A DNA stretch of 64,000 bases from Ktedonobacter racemifer DSM 44963 (GCF_000178855.1 NZ_ADVG01000003.1:868001-932000), one strand, 5' to 3'. Shown: positions 26,017-35,614, counted from the stretch's first letter. Numbers and translations: made by a program. Notes: generated by a model not told the origin, from the sequence alone.

Positions 26017-29000
26017 ATGTCCAATGCGAAACAGAGCAAACGTCTCACTCTCGCGTCGAGTGGCACGCTCCTTACCATGCTTGAGACGCTACCAGGTGCC
26101 TTCTTTTTTATCGATGATGCTGCGACGATTGTGTATGCCAATGCGAGCGCGCAGGCGATGCTAGGCGCACCACTAGAAGCACTTCGTGGGAACAACTTCT
26201 GGCGCTGTGCCCCCTACCTGGTGAGCACCACGCTCTACCAGGCCGTGCGCAAAACGAAACAGGCCCGAGCATTGACCGAAGTGGAGTATGTTTCTCCCGT
26301 CACCCAGGCCTTGCTGCACGTGCATCTCGCTCCAACCGTTGGGGGGCTTACCTTACAGTTCCACGAGGTAAGAGAACCAATCTGGCGTCAGGAGATATTT
26401 CCCCAGGGCGAGCGCCTCTGCATCGATGACCTGGACGGCTTGCATACCAGGATCGGGATTCTGACACCCGAGGGAATCGTGTTGGACATCAATGCGGTCC
26501 CCTTAGACGACGCGCAGGTCCGACGCGAGGAGGTGATTGGCAAACCGCTGGCCGAGGCCCCCTGGTGGTCCTCTTCTCCTGGCAGTCAAGAGCAGCTGCG
26601 CGCAGCCATCGCGCGAGCCAGCACGGGAGAAACGGCGCATTTCGAGGCTCAGCTTTGCCCGAGGGAAGGAATAGTCCTTTCCTCTGAGAGCGTGATCACC
26701 CCTCACCTGGATGCGGATCACCAGGTCGAGTACCTCGTCATCGCCGGCATCGACATCACCGCGCGCAAGCGAGCCGAAAGAGAAATCCATGCCCTGATCG
26801 ATGCCATCCCCCAATTAGTCTGGACCGGGCGACCAGACGGCTATGTTGACTCGTATAATCAACGCTGGCGGGACTATACCGGCCTGAGCACCGAACAGGC
26901 TCAGGGGAATGGGTGGATGCAGTGTACGCATCCTGCTGACCGCCAACGCGTCCTGGAGGTGTGGCAGAACGCCGTTCAGACCGGCAGACCGTATGAAACG
27001 GAACAGCGCCTGCGCCAGCACACAACCGGAGAGTATCGCTGGTTCCTGATGCAAGCGGTACCGTTCAAAGATGCGCAAGGCACGATCCTCAAATATATTG
27101 GCACCTGCACCGACATCGATGAGCAAAAACGGGCGCAGCAGCAACTCAAAACAAGTGAGGAGAACTGGCGGGGGCTGGCCGAAACGGTGCCGCAGTTGGT
27201 GTGGACCACGTCGCCAGATGGCCGGGTTGAGTATTGGAATCAACGGTGGTATACCTATACTGGTTCCTCCCTTGAACACGCATTGGGCCATGAATGGAGC
27301 CAGTTTTTGCCCCCTGACGAGTATCAGCACACCCTGACGGTCTGGCATCACGCGCTCGAAACAGGTGAGCCCTATGAGATCGAATATCGTCTCAAGGAGG
27401 GCCAAACGGGGGGATATCGCTGGTTCTTAGTCCGCGCCATGCCGGTGCGCGATGACACCCGCCAGATCGTCAAGTGGTTTGGCACCTGCACCGACATCGA
27501 TGACCGAAAACAGGCCGAGCAGCAACTCAAAGAAAGCCGGGAGCACTTGCGCGTGCTAGCCGAAACGGTGCCGCAGTTGGTGTGGAGCACAGGACCGGAC
27601 GGCTTGACGGAAGACTGGAATCAACGGTTTGCGGACTATTTCCAGGCGACGCCAGAGCAATTACGAGGGTATGGCTGGCGTCAGTTCCTGCATCCCGAGG
27701 AGTATGACCACGTGCGCGCCGTCCGGGACCGCTCGCTGGAAACGGGTGAACCCTATGAGATCGAATATCGTCTCAGGGAGGGCAAAACGGGCCTCTATCG
27801 CTGGTTTTTAGCTCGCGCCTTGCCGGTGCGCGATGAAGCAGGCCAGATCCTCAAGTGGTTTGGGACTGCTACCGACATCGACGAGCAGAAACAGGTCGAG
27901 CAGCAGCTCAAAATCAGCGAACAAAACTGGCGGGTGCTGGCCGAAACGGTGCCACAGTTGGTGTGGACAGTACGACCCGACGGTCAGCACGAGTACACGA
28001 ACCAGCGCTGGCATGACTACACCGGGTCCACACTTGAGCACATGCAAAGCGACCAATGGGCTCATCTCCAGTTCATCCATCCCGATGATCGTGAAGACAC
28101 CCGAGCGCTCTGGCAGCATGCCCTGGACACGGGAGCCATGTATGATCACGAAGAGCGTCTCCGAGAGAGCCAGACGGGCCTCTATCGCTGGTTCTTAGTC
28201 CGCGGCATGCCGGTGCGCGATGACACCGGCCAGATCGTCAAATGGTTTGGCACCTGCACCGATATTGAGGACCAGAAATGCATCGAGGAAGCCTTGCGTC
28301 AGAGCCAGGAGCGCATCCGTGCCCTCATCGACTCCAATATTATCGGGATTGTTTCTGTCGAAGGAGAGGAGAATGTACTGGTGGAAGCGAATGAGGCGTA
28401 TCTTCACATGACCGGCTATACCCAGGAGGATGTGCGCAGCAGAACGCTGAGCGCGGAGAGCACCACTCCCCCAGAACAGGCGCCGCTCTTCCAGCGCGCG
28501 CTCCAGGAGATAACCGCACGCGGGCAGCATACGCCCCTTGAAACCGAACTGGTGTGTAAAGACGGCAGCCGCCTGCCGGTGTTGGTGGGAGGCGTCATCT
28601 TCCAGGAGCGTCCACGCCTGATGGTCTCCTTTGTGCTGGATAACTCGGCGCGCAAGGAACTGGAGCAACGCAAAGATGCCTTTATCAGTATGGCCAGCCA
28701 TGAACTGCGGAACCCGCTCGCCGCGTTAAAGATGCAAACCCAACTGGTGCAAAAACGGCTGGAAAGGCAGTCCCTTCACGAGGCTGCCACAGCGCTTTCC
28801 CGGGTGGAGGGGCCCGTCAAGCAACTGGAACGCCTGATCGGAGAGTTACTGGATGTCTCCAAGATCCAGGCGGGCAGACTGGAGTATCGGCAGGAGACGG
28901 TCGATCTTGATGCGTTGCTTCATGAGGTGGCCGACACGATGCAGCAGCTCAGTACGACGCATACCATTGTGGTGCGCGGTGCGGCACCGCACTTACTCGT

Positions 29001-29349
29001 CGGAGACAAAGACAGGCTCGGACAGGTCTTCACCAACCTGATCAGCAATGCCATCAAGTATTCTCCCGACACCGAGGCCGTCGAGATTGACCTGAGTGCC
29101 TCCGAAGAGACGGTCACGATCAGTGTGCATGATCATGGCCTGGGCATCCCACGAGAGCAGCGCGACAAGATTTTTGAGCGGTTCTATCGGGCCACTGGTC
29201 CCAGGCAGAGAGCGATCCCCGGCCTGGGCATGGGACTCTACATTGTGGCGGAAATCGTCAAACGTCATGAGGGAACCATCACAGTGGACAGCACCGTTGG
29301 GAAAGGATCGACCTTTACGGTGACTCTGCCCTGCAAGAGGGATACTTGA
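26017..29349 (+). CDS. multi-PAS hybridless sensor histidine kinase
   Basis: About 1110 residues without membrane segments. Seven PAS modules are seen: FFFIDDAATIVYANASAQAM, a degenerate second, then PQLVWTGRPDGYVDSYNQRW, three tandem modules of exactly 127 residues starting near 27178, 27559 and 27940, and a seventh (NIIGIVSVEGEENVLVEANE). The HisKA phospho-acceptor His lies in SMASHELRNPLAAL (near residue 894); the HATPase has NLISNAIKYS, DHGLGIP and GLGMGLYIV. It should autophosphorylate in the cytoplasm in response to PAS ligands or redox. No receiver domain and no response regulator gene are next to it, so its partner is elsewhere. The ATG at 26017 is chosen over in-frame TTG/GTG codons. 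Confidence 0.92.
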   Translation: MSNAKQSKRLTLASSGTLLTMLETLPGAFFFIDDAATIVYANASAQAMLGAPLEALRGNNFWRCAPYLVSTTLYQAVRKTKQARALTEVEYVSPVTQALLHVHLAPTVGGLTLQFHEVREPIWRQEIFPQGERLCIDDLDGLHTRIGILTPEGIVLDINAVPLDDAQVRREEVIGKPLAEAPWWSSSPGSQEQLRAAIARASTGETAHFEAQLCPREGIVLSSESVITPHLDADHQVEYLVIAGIDITARKRAEREIHALIDAIPQLVWTGRPDGYVDSYNQRWRDYTGLSTEQAQGNGWMQCTHPADRQRVLEVWQNAVQTGRPYETEQRLRQHTTGEYRWFLMQAVPFKDAQGTILKYIGTCTDIDEQKRAQQQLKTSEENWRGLAETVPQLVWTTSPDGRVEYWNQRWYTYTGSSLEHALGHEWSQFLPPDEYQHTLTVWHHALETGEPYEIEYRLKEGQTGGYRWFLVRAMPVRDDTRQIVKWFGTCTDIDDRKQAEQQLKESREHLRVLAETVPQLVWSTGPDGLTEDWNQRFADYFQATPEQLRGYGWRQFLHPEEYDHVRAVRDRSLETGEPYEIEYRLREGKTGLYRWFLARALPVRDEAGQILKWFGTATDIDEQKQVEQQLKISEQNWRVLAETVPQLVWTVRPDGQHEYTNQRWHDYTGSTLEHMQSDQWAHLQFIHPDDREDTRALWQHALDTGAMYDHEERLRESQTGLYRWFLVRGMPVRDDTGQIVKWFGTCTDIEDQKCIEEALRQSQERIRALIDSNIIGIVSVEGEENVLVEANEAYLHMTGYTQEDVRSRTLSAESTTPPEQAPLFQRALQEITARGQHTPLETELVCKDGSRLPVLVGGVIFQERPRLMVSFVLDNSARKELEQRKDAFISMASHELRNPLAALKMQTQLVQKRLERQSLHEAATALSRVEGPVKQLERLIGELLDVSKIQAGRLEYRQETVDLDALLHEVADTMQQLSTTHTIVVRGAAPHLLVGDKDRLGQVFTNLISNAIKYSPDTEAVEIDLSASEETVTISVHDHGLGIPREQRDKIFERFYRATGPRQRAIPGLGMGLYIVAEIVKRHEGTITVDSTVGKGSTFTVTLPCKRDT

Positions 29350-29430
29350 GCGCGGAAAGGTTATGCCAGCGAGGTCATTTTGCTCCTGCTGCGCTATTTC
29401 TTTCAAGAATTACGCTATCGCTGGATAAAA

Positions 29431-29478
29431 GTAGGCGCGTACGCCAGTAGCGGGCTCGCTACTGGCGTACGCGCCTAC
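29431..29478. repeat. perfect 22-bp-arm hairpin H3
   Basis: Arms 29431-29452 and 29457-29478 with a four-base loop. The arm word CTACTGGCGTACGCGCCTAC recurs with one change in the inverted repeat at 61158, and its GTAGGCGCGTACGC part is the centre of H5 at 37781. It lies between the convergent histidine kinase and phosphoesterase genes. Confidence 0.8.
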
Positions 29479-29512
29479 ATCTGTGAGGGAAGAGAGCTTC
29501 CCTCGCTCTGGA

Positions 29513-32182
29513 TTAGCCGTCGCTGTCGTTGCCGCTTTGCGAGGCGCCATTGGGCGTGGGATAGGGAACGTTCGCGCCTTTGATCGCGTGCCAGAGGATC
29601 TGATTCAGTTGATCCATGGGCATGCGATCCTCTTGCGAGAAGTCCATCTTCGCGGACTGCTGCGCGCCATAGGTGGTCGCCGTATTGAGCTGGGTGACGG
29701 GAATGCTCTCCGGGCTCGCATCGTAGGGCGCCAGGTTGGGTTTGTTATTAAAGAGACGCCACATAGGCATCGCGTTCGCGTCATACTGGCTGAGCGGGTG
29801 CAGACCCAGGATCAACTCCATCGTGCGCACCATCGCCGCTGTGTCATAGAGCGTATGATCGACGCGGGAGCTGGAACCCGAGGTATAAGGGCTGATGACC
29901 AGCGACTCCGTACGATGCGCGTCGACGTGGTCCGGCCCGTTCTGCGCGTCGTCCTCGGTCACAAAGACAGCTGTATCCTTCCAGTACTTGCTATGGCTCA
30001 GGATATCGATGACCTGGCCAACCGCGTTATCGTTCTCGGCTACCGCTGCCTGGGGCGTCAACTTACCGGGCGTCGTTCCCTGCGTATGGTCGTTGGGCAG
30101 GCGCAGCAACTCCAACTGGGGCAGATCGTTTCCAGTCACAAACTGATTAAACTCGCGCTGCCACTCCGCCACACGGTCGGTCTCGCGATAGTTGCTATCG
30201 AAGGTACGGAATTTGGGGTCGAAATGTCCAACCAGGTTGGGCGTGACCTTGTCATTTACCGTCCCGGCCGGGAAACAGAGCACCTGACCAGCAGGAATGG
30301 TGACACCCGTATATGAATGCGCGATGGGACCTGCGCAGGTAGACGCCTGACTCTCGGGAATCAGTGTCGGAGGCGTGCTCGAGAACTGGTAGAACTCGCC
30401 GTAGTCGCGATATGTCACCTTAGCCTGGGCCGCTGAATCCCAGAGGTAGCCACCGGGCGAGAGGTTGATGGAGCTGCCACCCTCAAAGTCATAGGGACGA
30501 TTGCGCCCCTGACCAGGCGAGTAGTCCTGCGGCCACATCTTCTCGTTGTAGTCGCTGGCGTTCGCCGAGCTCGCCCAGTTATGACCATCGGCGCTCACCT
30601 CGGCGTCGGCGTAGAAGTTATCAAGCAGGCCAAAGCGCTCCACCAGGGAGTGCAAATTGGGCGTATTATTTTTGGGGAATAGTGTTAGATTGGGATCGTT
30701 ATCACCAAGTTTCTCATCGCCAAAGACCTGGTCATAGGTACGATTCTCTTTGATGATATAGATTACATGTTTGATGGGCGACGTTCCGCCGGGCAGGGGA
30801 ATAGGATTGCCGGGGTTGCGCTCGTAGACAGACTTGTCCTTCTGGTGATCGTTGCGCGCCACCTGCTGGGTATAGAGCGCCAGTTTACCCTCGCTGGGTA
30901 CCTCGATGCTCGACAGCGTACCGACAATCATACTACCTGAATAATTGTTGAATGTGCAGTTGCAATAGCCATCATTATACCCATTCACGGCATCGATGAT
31001 GGGCGCATTCTTGCGCGTAGGATTGGGCGGATAGCCCTTCTTATTATTGGGGCCAGCTCCCAGACCTTTACCATTTGTCACATAGAGCGTGCCACTGTCG
31101 CGACTGACATTGACGGATGTCGGATACCAGGCAGTGGGAATGCGGCCCAGCACGGCGCTGTCGTCGTCCTTAAGGTTAAGCACTACGACCTCGTTGTTGC
31201 CCGCGTCAACGACATACAGGGTCTTACCATTCGGCGTGATTGCCAGGCCCTCGGGGCTGCTGCTCAACGGTGCCTTGGCGTAGGGCGAGACCGAAATTCT
31301 CCGCACCTCTTTATAGCTGTTGGTATCCACAACAGAGACCGCATCGCTATTAGCATCCGTTACATACAGGCGCTCGCCATCCGGCGAGAACACCATCGCG
31401 GTTGGATGCTGACCAACGCCAATCGTGGCCTTGACGGTCTTGCTACTCGCGTCAATTACTGAGAGCGTCGCGTCTCCCCAGTTAGAGGCATAGATGGTCT
31501 TGCCATCATTACTAACCAGGGTCGTATATGGATATCCGCCAATCTTAATGGTCGACGTGACCACTTTCGTCGCGGTATCGACGACCGAGATCGTATTGGC
31601 GAGGTTATTCGCGACATACAGAGTCTTCCCATCAGGGCTGACACTCAAGCCGGTCGGGAAGGGATTAGCCCTCAGTGTTCCAATGACGACATCACCTGTG
31701 GATGACAGCACGCCATTAGGCAGGACACTAAACGTATGCACCACATCCTCGCCGCCGCCAGAGGCGTAGACGTGCTTGCCATCGGGGCTATAAGCCAGTC
31801 CCACGAAGACGCTATGTGGGGCGTAGTAGGGAACGCTTTGAATGACTTTGTTGTCTTTGGTCGAAATTACCTGGAGCGACTGAATACCCGCGCCGCTGTT
31901 CACCACCAGTAAATAGCGCCCATCCGGTGAGAGAACCGAGTTCAGCGGGAGATCCCCTAGCGGGAGCTGTTTGCCAGCCGGAGTAATCGTCCAATTATTG
32001 ATGAGCTGCGTTTTCCCATCATGTGTTCCTGGCTCGCCATTATCATTCCAGACATGGCCCGCGGCAAAGATAGTGGAGGGAATGATAGTCAGAACTAAGA
32101 GAAGCGCTACAACAACAGTTATACGACGATGCTTGCGTACAAATTGGCTCAATTGCTGCATACGCGCATTGCGATTTTGCAT
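29513..32182 (-). CDS. secreted YVTN beta-propeller/phosphoesterase protein
   Basis: 889 residues. A signal or anchor helix ITVVVALLLVLTIIPSTIFA near residues 21-40 is followed by a seven-bladed YVTN-type propeller (VSPDGKTLYVANNLANTISV, SPDGERLYVTDANSDAVSVV and similar) over about 70-400, then a phosphoesterase (alkaline phosphatase superfamily, phospholipase C-like) domain from PIKHVIYIIKENRTYDQVFG, with NFYADAEVSADGHNW and VFVTEDDAQNGPDHVDAHRT. The family hydrolyses phosphodiesters or phospholipids outside the cell; the specific substrate is unknown. GGTAGGG precedes the ATG. A structured leader region lies just upstream at 32217. Confidence 0.88.
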   Translation of the reverse strand: MQNRNARMQQLSQFVRKHRRITVVVALLLVLTIIPSTIFAAGHVWNDNGEPGTHDGKTQLINNWTITPAGKQLPLGDLPLNSVLSPDGRYLLVVNSGAGIQSLQVISTKDNKVIQSVPYYAPHSVFVGLAYSPDGKHVYASGGGEDVVHTFSVLPNGVLSSTGDVVIGTLRANPFPTGLSVSPDGKTLYVANNLANTISVVDTATKVVTSTIKIGGYPYTTLVSNDGKTIYASNWGDATLSVIDASSKTVKATIGVGQHPTAMVFSPDGERLYVTDANSDAVSVVDTNSYKEVRRISVSPYAKAPLSSSPEGLAITPNGKTLYVVDAGNNEVVVLNLKDDDSAVLGRIPTAWYPTSVNVSRDSGTLYVTNGKGLGAGPNNKKGYPPNPTRKNAPIIDAVNGYNDGYCNCTFNNYSGSMIVGTLSSIEVPSEGKLALYTQQVARNDHQKDKSVYERNPGNPIPLPGGTSPIKHVIYIIKENRTYDQVFGDEKLGDNDPNLTLFPKNNTPNLHSLVERFGLLDNFYADAEVSADGHNWASSANASDYNEKMWPQDYSPGQGRNRPYDFEGGSSINLSPGGYLWDSAAQAKVTYRDYGEFYQFSSTPPTLIPESQASTCAGPIAHSYTGVTIPAGQVLCFPAGTVNDKVTPNLVGHFDPKFRTFDSNYRETDRVAEWQREFNQFVTGNDLPQLELLRLPNDHTQGTTPGKLTPQAAVAENDNAVGQVIDILSHSKYWKDTAVFVTEDDAQNGPDHVDAHRTESLVISPYTSGSSSRVDHTLYDTAAMVRTMELILGLHPLSQYDANAMPMWRLFNNKPNLAPYDASPESIPVTQLNTATTYGAQQSAKMDFSQEDRMPMDQLNQILWHAIKGANVPYPTPNGASQSGNDSDG

Positions 32183-32216
32183 GCACCCTACCTTTCTACT
32201 GCTATAACAAGTAAGT

Positions 32217-32294
32217 GCCTATACGGAAACCTGAGCGCGCTTGTCCCCGAATGGGGGAAGCGCTAGTCGCGAGAGCGACGTTGGTTTCCGCATA
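32217..32294 (+). ncRNA. three-way-junction structured element
   Basis: An outer stem (CGGAAACC 32224-32231 with GGTTTCCG 32283-32290, extended by three more pairs) encloses two hairpins: GCGCTT-G-TCCCC/GGGGG-AAGCGC with a GAAT loop (32237-32263) and GTCGC-GAGA-GCGAC (32266-32279). GAGA is a GNRA tetraloop when read on the plus strand, which favours a rightward RNA. It lies 35 bp upstream of the leftward phosphoesterase start, so a leader of that gene is also possible. No known riboswitch class is recognised. Confidence 0.45.
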
Positions 32295-32489
32295 AGAAGT
32301 AAGAGTGGTTGCCGGTTCGCCCTACACAGCATAATTGAGAAGTTTTAAATCAACATTCATCGAATATTAATTGTTTGTAAAATATCTAAATAAAATCCCA
32401 GCTGCATTTCACCCTAATTTCTTTTATTTAATAATTTATAGCTATATAAATAACCAATCCCTTAATTTATTGATAAGCAGGATCGATGC
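32295..32489. other. AT-rich spacer
   Basis: Very AT-rich (runs such as ATTAATTGTTTGTAAAATAT), no ORF; it may hold promoters for either flank but no clear box pair is seen. Confidence 0.4.
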
Positions 32490-32578
32490 GCGCCTAGGGC
32501 GCTCAGAGTAAGAGGGGGAAGGGAAGAGGTTATTGCGGACTTGTGTCCGCAATAACCTCTTCCCTTCCCCCTCTTACT
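32490..32578. repeat. composite palindromic element H4 (34-bp perfect arms)
   Basis: A mini-hairpin GCGCC-TAG-GGCGC (32490-32502) is followed four bases later by a hairpin with 34-bp perfect arms (32507-32540 and 32545-32578) and TTGT loop. It lies between divergent genes, so it is not placed as a terminator of a neighbouring gene. Confidence 0.88.
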
Positions 32579-32704
32579 GAAAGGACAGGCACGAGATAGG
32601 GCATGTATAGCTGATCTTCACCAGCTAAGCAGTATTATATACTGCACGAAATTGTTATAATGGCGTTCAGTACGTATTTCTTGCTATTAATAAGGAGCAA
32701 TCTC

Positions 32705-33612
32705 GTGTCTATTACACGCTCTCCCTTTCGCGGCATGGTTGATGTGCCGCGCATCCTGCCCCCCTGGTCGCTGCTATGCCGCTCTCCTCTCGCCACGTGG
32801 TTGACCTGCCCTGGCGCTTGAGTACGCCTCTCATGCAAGAGGGACGTGACACCGTTCTCTGGGAGGACGCACAGGGGCAGGTCCTAGGCTTCGCGGCCTG
32901 GCAGTATTACTGGGCCACGCTCGACTTCTTTATCTTGCCGGGACCCACGGCACAGCAGGTTGAGCAAGATATCTTTGCCTGGGCCGAGGAGCGCTTTCGT
33001 GAACTGGACGAGGAGCGCGGACGGCCTCTCCCCTACTGGGTCGAGTTTCGCGATGACGACCTGGCACGGCGCGAGCTAGTCGAGGCATGTGGCTATCTGC
33101 TAGATGAGGGCGATCACTATGTCGCGCTTGAGCATCCGCTGACAGATCTCCCGCCGGTCCCGGCCCTGCCCGAGGGCTTTACCCTGCGACAACTCGCGGG
33201 CGAGCAGGAGGTTGCGGCCTATGCCGAGCTTCACCGGGCGGCCTTCGAGAGTACCTCCATGACGCCAGAGTGGCGGGCGCGCACACTCCAGATGCCCCAG
33301 TACCGACCCGAAATCGATATTGTAGTGAGCGCGCCCGGTAGCGAGCTGGCGGGCTTCTGCGTTGGCTGGCTAGCACCTGAGCGCGGTGTCGCCCAGATCG
33401 AGCCACTGGGCGTCCATCCGCGCTATCAGCACCTGGGCCTCGGGCGCATCCTCCTGCTGGAGATGCTGCACCGCTTCCAGGCGCACGGAGCAGAAAAGAG
33501 CCTCGTTGAGACAAACCTTGAGCGCACCGCCGCCCGCAAGGCCTACGAGTCGGTTGGCTTCTCCCAGGGTCAACTCGTCTACCGTCAGGGCAAATGGATG
33601 ACAAATGTGTAG
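32705..33612 (+). pseudogene. double-GNAT acetyltransferase with frameshift in a C tract
   Basis: The C-terminal 278 residues (from 32776) form a tandem GNAT protein: a first, degenerate domain (VLWEDAQGQVLGFAAWQYYW) and a second with IEPLGVHPRYQHLGLGRILL and AARKAYESVGF. The native start is probably the GTG at 32705, which has AAGGAG at ideal spacing and encodes VSITRSPFRGMVDVPRIL; it runs into the wrong frame at the six-C tract 32759-32764. One extra C (or two fewer) would join both parts as RIL-PPLVAAMPLSSRHVVDL. So the gene is either phase-variable, inactivated, or hit by a sequencing error. An internal start would give a shortened protein. Confidence 0.7.
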
Positions 33613-33636
33613 GGTTCATGCTAGCATAAACCCTAC
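33609..33636. terminator. palindrome after GNAT gene (CATGC family)
   Basis: GTAGGGTTCATGC-TA-GCATAAACCCTAC, 13-bp arms with one mismatch, overlapping the GNAT stop codon. It is the longest member of the dispersed CATGC family and well placed as a terminator, though no T run follows. Confidence 0.6.
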
Positions 33637-33673
33637 AACTTAACGGCTGCTACAAACAGGCATTGGAGGTACG

Positions 33674-34051
33674 ATGTCCGATACACTTACGACAATTCAC
33701 GGCGTTCAGGTTCTCGTCTGCGCGCCAGAGGGAGCGAAACTACGAAGCGAACAGGATGCCGTTGAACTAATTGGCGAGACATTTCAGCAAGGCGTGGGGT
33801 GGATCATTGTACCAGTAGAGCGCCTTGAAGACGATTTCTTCCAGCTCAGGACCCGACTCGCAGGTCACTTCATTCAGAAATTCGTCACATACAGGCGCCA
33901 CCTTGTAATCCTGGGCGATATATCTAGATACACAGCTCAGAGCCGCGCATTCAACGATTATGTCTACGAAACGAATCGTGGCAACGACGTATGGTTTCTG
34001 CCTGATATGCAAGCACTCGAAGACCGGCTAAAGCGTATGCAGCAAGGTTGA
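33674..34051 (+). CDS. DUF4180 domain-containing protein
   Basis: 125 residues matching the DUF4180 layout: ITTIHGVQVL-like start (LTTIHGVQVLVCAPEGAKL), RSEQDAVELIGETFQQGVGW, VERLEDDFFQLRTRLAGHFI, YRRHLVILGDISRY and a C-terminal SRAFNDYVYETNRGNDVWFL. The fold and role are unknown; members are short soluble bacterial proteins often near MarR or GNAT genes, which fits the GNAT gene upstream. GGAGGT precedes the ATG. Confidence 0.85.
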   Translation: MSDTLTTIHGVQVLVCAPEGAKLRSEQDAVELIGETFQQGVGWIIVPVERLEDDFFQLRTRLAGHFIQKFVTYRRHLVILGDISRYTAQSRAFNDYVYETNRGNDVWFLPDMQALEDRLKRMQQG

Positions 34052-34128
34052 TACGTGAACAAAGCCGAGGTAAGCAAAGGTTATTAAGAGGGGGACAGAT
34101 CTACTTATCTCCAATCAATGAATGCTTG

Positions 34129-35097
34129 CTAGATTGGTTTCAGAAGTTTTCCTGCGGTGAAGCACAGGACGCGCGTTTGATGAGGGGGGGTGGCAAGTTC
34201 AATACGAACGCTCTCGACCGGTTCACCAGCTATTAAACGCAACAACAGCTTGGTCGCGACACGCCCCATTTCTAATAGGGGCTGGTGGATAGTCGTCAAA
34301 GCAGGTGTCACCCATTCCGCGTAAGGCATATTGTCAAACCCAATCACACTCATCGCTCCTGGGACCGCTATGCCACGCTCAAATAATGCTCTATACACGC
34401 CGAGACACTGTTCATCACTCCCTACAAAGATAGCTGTAGGCATTTCTGGCAACGCAAGGATCTGCATCATCTCTTGATATGCCTGCTCGGCATGAAAATC
34501 AGCAAAACGGATCAGCGCCGGATCAACAGGGACGCCTGCTTCTTGTAGGGCGTGACGATATCCAGCAATCCGATCTTGTGTGCAAGGATGGTCAGGCAGA
34601 CCCATCAGGGCCGCGATACGACGATGGCCCAGAGATATCAAATACTCGGTCGCTAGTTTTCCACCAGACCAGTTCGTCGCACTCACCGAAAGATCTTCTG
34701 GTCCCAATTCTCCAAAGGGATCCACGACAACGAAGGGAATTCCACGACGGCTTAGTTCTTGTAGGTAGAGAGACCGCTTATCAGCGAGAACCAGAACGGC
34801 TCCATCGACCGCCCCTTCAGAGAGTCTCTGCCGCCACTGCTGCTCACGTTCTCTAAGGGCATGGGTTGAGGCAAGCACCATGCGTACCTCTGTAGGCAGG
34901 AGGGCCTCTTCGACCCCGCGCAAGATCTCGAACGCATAGTAACTGTTCAGTTCTTGCCCGACGAGAAAATCGATTTGCCCGCTGCTTCCTTTTCTTAGCG
35001 AGCGGGCTGCTTTATTAAGCATGTAGCCTCGTTCCGCCATCACCCGCTCCACACGTTCACGGGTAGTTGGAGCCACGTCCGTGCGTTGATTAATCAC
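34129..35097 (-). CDS. LacI family regulator lacking most of its HTH
   Basis: 322 residues. The sugar-binding, periplasmic-binding-protein-like core is complete (GQIDFLVGQELNSYYAFEIL, DGAVLVLADKRS, VSVIGFDNMPYAEW-like SVIGFDNMPYAEWVTPALTT, IHQPLLEMGRVATKLLLRLI). The DNA-binding end is not: the frame starts at VINQRTDVAPTTRERVERVM, i.e. at the third HTH helix, and the first two helices (IKDVA-AGVS) are missing. Upstream sequence belongs to a truncated MFS gene, so the 5' end was lost by deletion. Without its HTH it should not bind operators normally. Only a remnant (GGSPVSK) precedes the start. Confidence 0.8.
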   Translation of the reverse strand: MINQRTDVAPTTRERVERVMAERGYMLNKAARSLRKGSSGQIDFLVGQELNSYYAFEILRGVEEALLPTEVRMVLASTHALREREQQWRQRLSEGAVDGAVLVLADKRSLYLQELSRRGIPFVVVDPFGELGPEDLSVSATNWSGGKLATEYLISLGHRRIAALMGLPDHPCTQDRIAGYRHALQEAGVPVDPALIRFADFHAEQAYQEMMQILALPEMPTAIFVGSDEQCLGVYRALFERGIAVPGAMSVIGFDNMPYAEWVTPALTTIHQPLLEMGRVATKLLLRLIAGEPVESVRIELATPPHQTRVLCFTAGKLLKPI

Positions 35098-35109
35098 TTT
35101 CGAGACCGG

Positions 35110-35574
35110 GGAGCCACCCTGGCTGGCTGGTTGATTGCCGTACGCAAACGTTACCAGGCAATACTCCTTGTGGGCATAAGCATTATGGCCTGTGGGGTCT
35201 TTTTTCTGACACGCATAGCGCCTCCAACTAATCTCCTGGAGATGATCATCTGTATGGTTTTGGCTGGACTTGGCATTGGCTCAATTTTCTCCGTACTCTA
35301 TCTCGCGGCCCAGAACGTGTTGCCATTGACACAACTAGGCGTGGGCAGCGCGGTCATACGCTATCTCGGTCAAATTGGTTCAACGCTGGGAGTAGCTCTA
35401 ATAGGCGCTGTAGTCAACCAGTCTCTCATCAGTTCTGGCAAGCAAACAACTGCGACATTCATGATCGCTCTCCAGCATGGCTTCCTAACTGTTCTGGTCT
35501 TCTGCGCTATCGCTCTGCTAGCGGCCTGCTTTCTGAAAGATCCTCCAGCCACGCAGCCGCCAGGTGATAACTAA
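35110..35574 (+). pseudogene. MFS transporter C-terminal remnant (DHA2-like)
   Basis: About 150 residues corresponding to the last helices of a 14-TM drug:H+ antiporter: GWLIAVRKRYQAILLVGISI, IICMVLAGLGIGSIFSVLYL, GSAVIRYLGQIGSTLGVALI and FLTVLVFCAIALLAACFL. The first two-thirds are missing. It starts immediately beside the truncated LacI gene on the other strand, so one deletion removed both 5' regions. It ends at the hairpin at 35576. Confidence 0.8.
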
Positions 35575-35575
35575 C

Positions 35576-35614
35576 CAGTGGAAGGCCCTGGCGTCATGCC
35601 AGGGCCTTCCACTG
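35576..35614. terminator. hairpin terminator between MFS remnant and TIR gene
   Basis: AGTGGAAGGCCCTGGC-GTCAT-GCCAGGGCC and its complement form a 17-bp stem with five-base loop, directly after the MFS stop and before the end of the leftward TIR-PstS gene. A bidirectional terminator is likely. Confidence 0.75.

Noticed and set aside
32217..32294. tRNA or known riboswitch
   Set aside because: The stems do not form a cloverleaf with anticodon and T-loop, and no conserved riboswitch core is seen.
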